This document shows, in pieces, positions 26,409 through 33,547 of a DNA stretch of 64,000 nucleotides. The notes below the pieces were generated by a model, which made no database searches, was not told the origin of the DNA, and worked only from the letters and a program-made list of their open reading frames with translations. Made by a program: the position numbers and the translations under genes. Numbering within the stretch: position 1 is the stretch's first letter; the number at the start of each line of letters is the position of its first letter. The stretch lies in assembly GCA_964596115.1 (NCBI GenBank), contig CAZQRW010000002.1:15896-79895 (forward strand), written 5' to 3'. Origin of the DNA: CAZQRW01 sp964596115 (GTDB lineage Bacteria; Hydrothermota; UBA3072; B12-G15).

Positions 26409-27883
26409 AGGAATCCTTGAGAAAAAAATTCCTTGAAAATGAAGGGGGTAAAATCCGACCTGCTGGAGGATTTATAAAAGTCGCCCTTGGTTATCCAAAT
26501 AATTACGCTGTCGGTATGTCCAACCTTGGTTTTCAGTGGATATATTTCCTTATAAACAAAAAGAAAGAATCATTTGCTGAAAGGTTCTTTTATTCTAATG
26601 ATTATCCTGTTACCCTTGAAAGTGGAAGAAAGATCGTCCTATCAGACATTATAGCCTTCTCTATTTCCTTTGAACCGGATTATTTCCGTGTGGTTGAGAT
26701 GATAAGAAACACGGGGCTTAATCCCTTAACGGAAAAGAGAAAAGAAAATGACCCTATAATCATAGCAGGGGGCGGATTTGCGACGATTAATCCAGAACCT
26801 ATTGCTCCATTCTTTGACATTATCTTTATTGGCGATGGGGAGGGAGTGATTGAAGAATTTATAGAAACAGTGTCCAAATACAAGGGAAAAAAGGATTGGA
26901 AGAAAAAGGTAAAAGAAGATATAGCAGGCATTAATGGAATATATATACCTGAGTATATCAAAACTGGTTTTACCAATGAAAACTACAAAATAGAAGGGAA
27001 TTTCCCAGTGAAAAAAAACATCTATTCAGGAGAAGAGCCGGCATTTACCCCTATATTGTCAAATTTTACTCATTTCAAGGATATGGAACTTATTGAAATT
27101 GAAAGAGGCTGCAAATTCAGATGTAAGTTCTGTTCTGTCGGATATGTAAATAATCCTTTCAGAATGTATAAAAAAGATAAAATATTAAATAATATTTTCC
27201 ATAAGAAAGTTGGACTCATCGGGGCTGCAGTAGCAGATTATACAGGGTTAGAAAGTCTTCTTGATTCTCTGGTGGGAAAAGTTGAGCATTTGGGCATCTC
27301 TAGCGTAAGAGTGGATAGACTTACCTCTGACACTCTGAAACTGTTAAAAAAACTTTATGTAAATTCTATAACTATTGCCCCAGAGGTTGCCAGTGACAGA
27401 ATGAGAAAAAAAATTGGGAAATTTGTGAGTCTGAATAAGATCTTAAAGGTTGTAGAAATAATGAACAATGTTGGAATCACGCATCTTAAGCTTTACTTTA
27501 TCATTGGCCTTCCGGGTGAGGAAGATCAAGATGTACAAAGAATAATTGAAGATGTAAAGATTATCTCAAAAACTTTCAGTGGAAATATTTCAATAAGCGT
27601 AAATCCCTTTGTTCCAAAACCATTTACCCCATTTCAATTCGAACCATATATAGGAAGAAAAATCTTCTCAAGAAGGGCAAGAATGTTGCGTGTTGGTTTG
27701 AGGAATGTTAAATTAACAATTAAACCATATATGGGAGGATTGATTCAAACAATTCTTTCAAGGGGAGGACGTGATGTTGCCACAGGTCTATTAAAGGGCA
27801 ATGTTATGGATTATAAATATTATAGTGGTAGACTTCAAAATTCTCACCTATACCCGTGGAATGTAATAGAGACAAAAGTATGA
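26405..27883 (+). CDS. B12-binding-like radical SAM protein
   Basis: 492 aa. Radical SAM cluster motif CxxxCxxC in 'RGCKFRCKFCSVGYVNNPFR' (about residues 238-250), preceded by a region with cobalamin-domain-like features ('YPNNYAVGMSNLGFQ', 'GGGFATINPEPIAPFFDIIFIGDGEGVI'), the architecture of TIGR03960-like proteins. Later segments 'SITIAPEVASDRMRKKIGK' and 'LKLYFIIGLPGEEDQD' are typical radical SAM strands. Proteins of this type modify tRNA or metabolites; the substrate is not evident. The start overlaps the speE stop by 4 bp, so it is part of the polyamine operon. Confidence 0.85.
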   Translation: MKESLRKKFLENEGGKIRPAGGFIKVALGYPNNYAVGMSNLGFQWIYFLINKKKESFAERFFYSNDYPVTLESGRKIVLSDIIAFSISFEPDYFRVVEMIRNTGLNPLTEKRKENDPIIIAGGGFATINPEPIAPFFDIIFIGDGEGVIEEFIETVSKYKGKKDWKKKVKEDIAGINGIYIPEYIKTGFTNENYKIEGNFPVKKNIYSGEEPAFTPILSNFTHFKDMELIEIERGCKFRCKFCSVGYVNNPFRMYKKDKILNNIFHKKVGLIGAAVADYTGLESLLDSLVGKVEHLGISSVRVDRLTSDTLKLLKKLYVNSITIAPEVASDRMRKKIGKFVSLNKILKVVEIMNNVGITHLKLYFIIGLPGEEDQDVQRIIEDVKIISKTFSGNISISVNPFVPKPFTPFQFEPYIGRKIFSRRARMLRVGLRNVKLTIKPYMGGLIQTILSRGGRDVATGLLKGNVMDYKYYSGRLQNSHLYPWNVIETKV

Positions 27884-27904
27884 TTCTTGACCTTACCCCG
27901 GTAC

Positions 27905-28342
27905 TTACCAGTGACCTTTACCCTTTTTCTTATAAACTTTCCACATGGGGTTACCTTTCTTATCCCTTATGAAAATCACCTTTTTACCTGAATTTATCTC
28001 TGATGCAAATATTACCCTTTTCCCAGAGTAAAATCCCCTGGAGCCTGTTATAATTACCTTCATCCCAGGCCTAAAAATCCAACCTCTCTTTATTATCCAA
28101 GGTCTTGGGCCGGTATGAACAAAGAATATTCCATTAGGTGTCTTAACCTTCAAAACCAGAACCTCTCCAAAATCATCTACAAAAACATACTTTACCCCAA
28201 CCACTGTCCCTGTCAGAGTAAGAACAGTTGAAGGATTATAAAGGGAAACATAAACTACCTTTCTTCTTGTTACAACAGGTGGCCCATAGCATCCTGCATA
28301 GACCATACTAAATAATGACAGTAGGACAAATATCTTTTTCAT
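27905..28342 (-). CDS. Small exported lipoprotein, unknown function
   Basis: 145 aa. Starts with Lys-Lys, a hydrophobic run and a lipobox ending at Cys 18 (Tyr-Ala-Gly-Cys), so it is probably lipidated. The mature part is strand-rich and basic (pI-raising Lys clusters at the C-terminus), with 'GTVVGVKYVFVDDFGEVLVLKVKTPNG' resembling an OB-like small barrel. AAAGGAGG precedes the ATG. Its 3' end faces the radical SAM gene (21 bp gap). No family is recognised with confidence. Confidence 0.65.
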   Translation of the reverse strand: MKKIFVLLSLFSMVYAGCYGPPVVTRRKVVYVSLYNPSTVLTLTGTVVGVKYVFVDDFGEVLVLKVKTPNGIFFVHTGPRPWIIKRGWIFRPGMKVIITGSRGFYSGKRVIFASEINSGKKVIFIRDKKGNPMWKVYKKKGKGHW

Positions 28343-28398
28343 AAGTATGCCTCCTTTTTTTATTTAGATACATATATTTGCAAGAAGTTCCCATCCCC

Positions 28399-28445
28399 CT
28401 CCAAATTACACATATATATCCACGATATATATGTGTAATTTGGAG
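28399..28445. repeat. 47-bp near-perfect palindrome
   Basis: Two perfectly complementary 22-bp arms (28399-28420 and 28424-28445) separated by 3 bp (CAC). Arms are AT-rich (CTCCAAATTACACAT then alternating AT). It lies in the 161-bp gap between rpmB and the lipoprotein gene. Neither strand shows a T-run after it, so it is not a standard intrinsic terminator. It could be an RNA hairpin processing or stability element, an operator, or a small repeat element. Confidence 0.85.
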
Positions 28446-28503
28446 AATTCCGTGATTTCAAAAGTAAATGATGATAAAAAGGGGAGTATAACCTACCAAT
28501 AGA

Positions 28504-28695
28504 TCAATAGATTTTTTCAAGGTCAAGCTTTTTCAAACATTTAGAGCAGACATTCAGCTTTTTAATCCCATCTTTTGTCTTTACTTTAACAACGTGAAGA
28601 TTAGGATATCTAACCCTTTTTGTTTTTTTATGTGAATGGGAGACTGAATTCCCAAATTGTGGTCCTTTTCCACATATATCACATCTTTTCGCCAT
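28504..28695 (-). CDS. rpmB: 50S ribosomal protein L28
   Basis: 63 aa. Starts 'MAKRCDICGKGPQFGNSVSHSHKKTKR', the family signature, with an additional CxxC pair at the end ('NVCSKCLKK'), giving the four-cysteine zinc-binding form of L28. AAGGAGG lies 7 bp before the ATG. It is transcribed from a strong promoter at 28732-28759, divergent from the ABC exporter. Confidence 0.97.
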   Translation of the reverse strand: MAKRCDICGKGPQFGNSVSHSHKKTKRVRYPNLHVVKVKTKDGIKKLNVCSKCLKKLDLEKIY

Positions 28696-28731
28696 TTAAG
28701 TTCCTCCTTGGTATGTCTTATTTATGATGTT

Positions 28732-28759
28732 AATATATTGAAAAAAACCTGGCTGTCAA
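28732..28759 (-). promoter_or_regulatory. rpmB promoter
   Basis: Minus-strand TTGACA (28759-28754), a 16-bp spacer and TATATT (28737-28732), about 30 bp upstream of the rpmB start with a normal Shine-Dalgarno. The -35 element lies 10 bp from that of the divergent ABC-exporter promoter, so the two may influence each other. Confidence 0.7.
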
Positions 28760-28769
28760 GTGAATATAA

Positions 28770-28797
28770 TTGACAAAGATTATTTTTAGAATATCTT
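28770..28797 (+). promoter_or_regulatory. ABC exporter promoter
   Basis: TTGACA (28770-28775), a 16-bp spacer and TATCTT (28792-28797). The ATG at 28806 lies only 8 bp after the -10, so the mRNA leader would be absent or one to two bases long. No Shine-Dalgarno is present. Confidence 0.5.
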
Positions 28798-28805
28798 TTT
28801 TATCA

Positions 28806-30527
28806 ATGAAAGATATACTAAAAATGCTAAGCAGATTGAAAAAATATTGGGTGAGGGTGTTGGCAGGCATTATTATCCTGATTATAGTGGATGGCATACA
28901 AGTTTTTATTCCTCGAATTCTTAAGTATGCTATAGATGGTCTTGCCACTGGTCACTTTGTTAAGCCCCTTTCTTACTTTGCAATTCTTATTATCATCCTT
29001 GCATTCACTATTGCATTCTTCAGGTTCTGGTGGAGATACTTTGTCATTGGCACTTCAAGACTTGTAGAAAGGGAAATGAGAGATGGTTTCTTTTCCCACC
29101 TTATTTCAATGGACCCATTGTTTTTTGTAAAGAGAAAAATTGGCGATCTTATGGCACATGCGACAAATGACATCGACGCTATAAGAATGGCTATCGGTAT
29201 GGGCTTAATTGCACTTACGGATGCTCTTTTCTTATCCTTTGCGTCTATTTTTATGATGACAAGAATAAATCTTAGCCTTACTCTTTATGCTCTTATACCT
29301 GCTCCATTTCTCACTGTTATAACCTATTATTTTGGTGTAGTTATACATAGAAAATTTGAATATTCACAAGCAGGGTTTTCCTTGCTAACAGAAAAAGTAA
29401 GAGAGTTCGTTTCTGGAATAAAAATTATCAAGGGTTACAATCAGGAAACAGGCTCTGTCGAAAATTTTGATGAAACAAATAAGGAATACTATAATAGAAT
29501 GATGAGCCTTATGAAATATTGGACAGCATTCGATCCTCTCCTATTCTTCTTTGCTTCCCTCTCATACGTTGCAGTTATCTGGTTCGGAGCATGGTACGTT
29601 ATCTATGGGAAAATAACACTTGGTGATCTCGTCGCTTTTGTAAATTATTTAGACCTTATGATCTGGCCTATGATAGCATTTGGATGGGTCGTAAACCTTT
29701 TCCAGAGAGGAAGTGCCTCATTCAACAGGGTGGAAAGGATAATGAAAGAACAACCCACAGTAATAGATATAGGCAAACCAACGCCAATAAAAGGAAAAAT
29801 AGAATTAAGAGATCTAATGTTTTCTTACAATGGTAAAAGGGTTCTAAATGGTATAAACGCTGTATTTAAAAATGGAAAAATTACTGCGATTGTTGGTCCC
29901 ACAGGCGCAGGAAAATCCACAATTGTTGAACTTATAATGCGCTTTTATCCTGTAAATGGGATATATATTGATGATAAACCCGCTGAAGATGTTTCCCTTT
30001 CAGAATTTAGAAAAAGAGTAGGTTATGTTCCCCAAGAAACATTTCTCTTTTCTGATACAATTGCAAATAATATTTCTCTGGGAAAACCATCTGCATCAAA
30101 GAAAGAAATTGTGGATGCTGCAAAGGTCGCAATGATCTACGATGAAATTATGGAATTACCCAATGGGTTTGAAGCTATGCTTGGTGAAAAAGGGGTTAAT
30201 CTCTCTGGTGGTCAAAAACAGAGAATTGCTATTGCAAGAGCAATTATTCTCAATCCACAAATATTAATACTTGATGATGCACTTTCATCTGTTGATTCAC
30301 ACACAGAGAAAAAAATAATAGAAAACCTCAGTAATTTCCTGAAAGAAAGGAATTCCATTATTATAAGTCACAGAATTTCCGCAATAAAGGATGCCGATGA
30401 AATCCTTGTAATCGATGATGGTAGAATCGTTGAAAGGGGTATTCACAAAGAATTAATAACCAAAGAGGGTTTATATTACCTCTTATATAAAAGACAACAA
30501 TTAGAGGAAAAACTGGATGCCACATAA
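28806..30527 (+). CDS. ABC exporter half-transporter with degenerate ATPase site
   Basis: 573 aa from the ATG at 28806; the frame continues 12 codons upstream but across the proposed promoter. Six-helix exporter membrane domain (residues 10-310) plus nucleotide-binding domain: Walker A 'GPTGAGKS', 'NLSGGQKQRIAIARAI', Walker B 'ILILDDA', 'ISHRIS'. The catalytic Glu after Walker B is Asp (LDDA), while the signature LSGGQ is canonical. This is the TM287-like half of a heterodimer; its partner overlaps it by 11 bp. Substrate unknown (lipid, drug or peptide are possible). Confidence 0.92.
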   Translation: MKDILKMLSRLKKYWVRVLAGIIILIIVDGIQVFIPRILKYAIDGLATGHFVKPLSYFAILIIILAFTIAFFRFWWRYFVIGTSRLVEREMRDGFFSHLISMDPLFFVKRKIGDLMAHATNDIDAIRMAIGMGLIALTDALFLSFASIFMMTRINLSLTLYALIPAPFLTVITYYFGVVIHRKFEYSQAGFSLLTEKVREFVSGIKIIKGYNQETGSVENFDETNKEYYNRMMSLMKYWTAFDPLLFFFASLSYVAVIWFGAWYVIYGKITLGDLVAFVNYLDLMIWPMIAFGWVVNLFQRGSASFNRVERIMKEQPTVIDIGKPTPIKGKIELRDLMFSYNGKRVLNGINAVFKNGKITAIVGPTGAGKSTIVELIMRFYPVNGIYIDDKPAEDVSLSEFRKRVGYVPQETFLFSDTIANNISLGKPSASKKEIVDAAKVAMIYDEIMELPNGFEAMLGEKGVNLSGGQKQRIAIARAIILNPQILILDDALSSVDSHTEKKIIENLSNFLKERNSIIISHRISAIKDADEILVIDDGRIVERGIHKELITKEGLYYLLYKRQQLEEKLDAT

Positions 30528-32556
30528 ATTCGTTCAGGAAGATGAAATAAGCGGAAAAAAATCTGTATTTGATATAAATATCTACAAATGGCTTTCTGGA
30601 TACCTTAAGCCTTACTGGGTTCAGTTTTTCCTAAACCTTCTCGTTCTTTTAATTATCACAGGTATAAATCTTGCCCTTCCTTACATATTAAAAGTTGGAA
30701 TTGATAGGTATATAATGCCGTCTGCAAGAGAGATTGTAGGCAACTATAATAACCCCAAAATTCTAAAAACCGAAGATGGTAGAAATTTCATTATTATGAG
30801 TAGTATTTCCTCAGGAAAGGTAGATGAGTTGAAAAAGAAAGGTATCTTTTCAAAAAAATCATACTATTACATACCTAAACCTAAAAGTATCCCAAAAGGA
30901 CTCCATTACTTGAAAGGAAAAGGATTTATACTAATTCCAGCAGTGGAGATGGGTAGGCTTTCATTAAAAGAACGAATCTCCCTACGTTCCTATCATATCC
31001 TGAAAATCAGGCAACTCGCCTTTATTTTTATCTTTATTATCTTCATTAATCTATTTCTCACATATGCCCAGGAATATCATCTCCAGAAAATTGGTCAGAA
31101 AATATCAATGTCAATAAGAAAGAACATTATAAAGAAATTTACCCGTTTACCTGTCTCTTTCTTTGAAAAGAACCCACTTGGCAGACTTGTAACAAGGGGT
31201 ACAAATGATGTAAATGCACTAAATGAGTTCTTTTCATCGGTAATCGTATACGTATTTAAGGATATTTTTATGATATTCGGTATACTATTCATTATGTATA
31301 GAATGAGCCTATTACTTTTTTACATCGTACTTGGAATATTTCCTATAATTATTGTAATCACTGTTGTCTTTAGATATAAAGTAAGACTCGCCTTTAGAAA
31401 TTTAAGGAAGAGACTGGCAAAAATAAATGCATTCCTTTCAGAAAGTCTCACAGGTATAAAAGTAATTCAGGCTTTTGTACAAGAAAAAAGGACAAAGAAA
31501 AAATTTGAAGGTATCAATAAAGACTACTATGACTCTACTATAAGGGTATTAATTACGTTTGCCGTTTTCAGACCCATAATTGGGGCAATCAGGTCTATCG
31601 GACTTGCCGCATTACTTTATTTTGGCGGTAAGGGTATCCTCAGTGGTATCATAACTTTTGGTTCTCTTGTTGCCTTCATCAGCTATCTCAATGAATTGTT
31701 CCAACCTATCCGTGAATTGGCAGAGAGGTTCAATGTAATGGAGTCAGCTATGGCTGCATCTGAAAGAATACATAAACTATTAAATGAAAAAGAAGAAATT
31801 TCTCCACCTGTTTTTATAAAAACATCAATAAATGGGCACATAGATTTTCAAAATGTGTGGTTTGCTTACAATAAAGATGAGTATATTCTTAAGGATGTCT
31901 CATTTCATGTAGATAAAGGCGAAAGGTTAGGGATTGTAGGCTATACTGGATCAGGTAAGACGACACTCATTAAATTACTCACAAGATTCTATGACCCTGA
32001 TAAAGGAGAAATATTAATAGATGGAATAAGTACAAAGAACTTTAACAGAGCATATTTGAGAAAACATATTGCGACAGTATATCAAGAACCATTTCTTTTC
32101 TCTGGAACAATCAAGAATAATATAACACTTTTTGACGATATACCTGAAGAGAAATTGAAAAGTGCAATAGAGGTTTCAAACCTCTCGAAGGTACTTAAAA
32201 AGAAAAAACAGGGTTTATTAGAAACAGTGGGTACTGGTGGAAGCGGACTATCCACAGGAGAAAAACAGCTTGTAACATTTGCAAGGGCCCTCGCCTTTGA
32301 TACTCCAATCCTTGTATTGGATGAGGCAACTGCAAATATTGACCCAGAAACGGAATACCTCATCCAGGATGCCTTATTCAAGGTAATGGAGGGTAGGACG
32401 TCCATTGTTATTGCCCACAGGCTTGCAACACTGAAAAAAATAGACAGAATCATCGTCCTACATAAAGGAAAAATTATTGAAGAGGGAACCCATGAGGATC
32501 TATTAAAAGTGGATGGCCTCTATGCATACCTTTTTAGGCTGCAGAAAATTGCATAA
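30517..32556 (+). CDS. ABC exporter half-transporter with consensus ATPase site
   Basis: 679 aa, about 100 longer than its partner because of an insert between the first two transmembrane helices (about residues 62-165, polar, Lys/Tyr-rich), which would lie outside the membrane. NBD: Walker A 'GYTGSGKT', Walker B with catalytic Glu 'ILVLDEATANID', H-loop 'IAHRLA'. The signature reads LSTGE rather than LSGGQ. Combined with the upstream subunit, one composite site is complete (this Walker A/B plus the partner's LSGGQ) and the other degenerate, as in TM287/288-type exporters. Confidence 0.92.
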   Translation: MPHKFVQEDEISGKKSVFDINIYKWLSGYLKPYWVQFFLNLLVLLIITGINLALPYILKVGIDRYIMPSAREIVGNYNNPKILKTEDGRNFIIMSSISSGKVDELKKKGIFSKKSYYYIPKPKSIPKGLHYLKGKGFILIPAVEMGRLSLKERISLRSYHILKIRQLAFIFIFIIFINLFLTYAQEYHLQKIGQKISMSIRKNIIKKFTRLPVSFFEKNPLGRLVTRGTNDVNALNEFFSSVIVYVFKDIFMIFGILFIMYRMSLLLFYIVLGIFPIIIVITVVFRYKVRLAFRNLRKRLAKINAFLSESLTGIKVIQAFVQEKRTKKKFEGINKDYYDSTIRVLITFAVFRPIIGAIRSIGLAALLYFGGKGILSGIITFGSLVAFISYLNELFQPIRELAERFNVMESAMAASERIHKLLNEKEEISPPVFIKTSINGHIDFQNVWFAYNKDEYILKDVSFHVDKGERLGIVGYTGSGKTTLIKLLTRFYDPDKGEILIDGISTKNFNRAYLRKHIATVYQEPFLFSGTIKNNITLFDDIPEEKLKSAIEVSNLSKVLKKKKQGLLETVGTGGSGLSTGEKQLVTFARALAFDTPILVLDEATANIDPETEYLIQDALFKVMEGRTSIVIAHRLATLKKIDRIIVLHKGKIIEEGTHEDLLKVDGLYAYLFRLQKIA

Positions 32557-32642
32557 ACACATATTTTAGAGAAGCTATCAGGAATCTGTACAATTGTATA
32601 TTAAAAGGGTATTACCATCTTTCTCTTTGATATTAGAAAGGA

Positions 32643-33209
32643 TTAGTCGTCTGTAATTATAACCTTCTTTTCTTCTTTGTTTTTTCCTTTAGACCTATCG
32701 GTAATTATTATATCATTTTCTGAATCTTCCCCTTCTCTACCAAGATTATCAGGGGTTATAATACCACTCTTCTCCGTTTTTTCCACCTTCTTTGGGAGAA
32801 ATGGGTATAACAGTTTCCAAATCTTTGGGTTCTCTGCATAAGGAGTATTTAGGGCAGTTTTAATGAACAAACCCTGGAAAAAGGGAATCTTTTCAGGAGG
32901 TATTCTCTTTGAGAGTAGAAGGATAGTTATACTTACCAGAGTGCTTTCTTCACTATTTTTATGACTCTCAATATATTTGCCGAGTTTTTCGACAATTAAA
33001 CTGTAAAGCACTGGTATAAGGCCCCTTTTCACTCCTTCAAAAACAAACTCTTCAAGGGATGGCTCTACAGAGGAGTTAATAATTTCATCAAGATACTCTT
33101 CAACATTTTTTACCTTCAATTTTAATTTAACGAAATCATGCGTCCATGGTAAAAAAAATGTTGCCATTATCAATTCTTCATTACTGGGTGTTCTTTCTTC
33201 TTTTCCCAT
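32643..33209 (-). CDS. Hypothetical cytoplasmic protein
   Basis: 188 aa, not recognised. The first about 135 residues are predicted helical ('LDEIINSSVEPSLEEFVFEG', 'LIPVLYSLIVEKLGKYIESH'). The last about 55 are Lys/Glu/Asp-rich, low complexity, with two similar short stretches ('ENDIIITDR' and 'KKVIITDD'), probably disordered. There is no signal peptide. It lies 53 bp downstream of feoA but has its own candidate promoter and no Shine-Dalgarno. Its acidic repeated C-terminal tail may bind a partner (inference). Confidence 0.6.
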   Translation of the reverse strand: MGKEERTPSNEELIMATFFLPWTHDFVKLKLKVKNVEEYLDEIINSSVEPSLEEFVFEGVKRGLIPVLYSLIVEKLGKYIESHKNSEESTLVSITILLLSKRIPPEKIPFFQGLFIKTALNTPYAENPKIWKLLYPFLPKKVEKTEKSGIITPDNLGREGEDSENDIIITDRSKGKNKEEKKVIITDD

Positions 33210-33215
33210 AAAATA

Positions 33216-33243
33216 TGAATAAGCAAAATATAAAAAAAGTCAA
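33216..33243 (-). promoter_or_regulatory. Leaderless-type promoter of the 188-aa gene
   Basis: Minus-strand TTGACT (33243-33238), a 16-bp spacer and TATTCA (33221-33216), then exactly 6 bp to the ATG at 33209. Same geometry as the promoters at 8004, 35636, 53281 and 63913. Confidence 0.5.
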
Positions 33244-33262
33244 GGAATCAAATTATAAGAGA

Positions 33263-33481
33263 TTATTTAACAAAAATTTTTGCTGCAATACCCCTTCCAA
33301 TTGCAAGCCTTGCCCCCATCACCTCAATAATAAGTGCACCTCTGCCAGGATTGGAAACCATAGTAATTTCTGTGCCCGGTGTTATACCAATTTCAAGGAG
33401 TTTTTTTCTAAAATTTATACCTCCGCTGAGGGACAAAACAACACCTATTTCTCCAGGTCTCAGGGAAAGAAGACTTTTCAT
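33263..33481 (-). CDS. feoA: FeoA-domain protein
   Basis: 72 aa SH3-like FeoA domain: 'LLSLRPGEIGVVLSLSGG', 'FRKKLLEIGITPGTEI', 'RGALIIEVMGARLAIGRGIAAKI'. FeoA normally assists the FeoB ferrous iron transporter; no feoB lies in the window, so it is a stand-alone copy that could serve a distant FeoB or a regulator. The ATG follows AAAGGG closely. It may be co-transcribed with the 188-aa gene downstream. Confidence 0.88.
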   Translation of the reverse strand: MKSLLSLRPGEIGVVLSLSGGINFRKKLLEIGITPGTEITMVSNPGRGALIIEVMGARLAIGRGIAAKIFVK

Positions 33482-33547
33482 CCCTTTAAATTAGAATTTA
33501 TAATGTTCGTATTGATTAACTTACTCAGATAAAAACAAATCGTCGTA

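Noticed and set aside
28399..28445. Palindrome as an intrinsic terminator of rpmB
   Set aside because: The stem is AT-rich and no T tract follows on the minus strand.
33215..33532. 105-aa cysteine-rich plus-strand frame
   Set aside because: It is the antisense shadow of feoA; feoA matches its family throughout.
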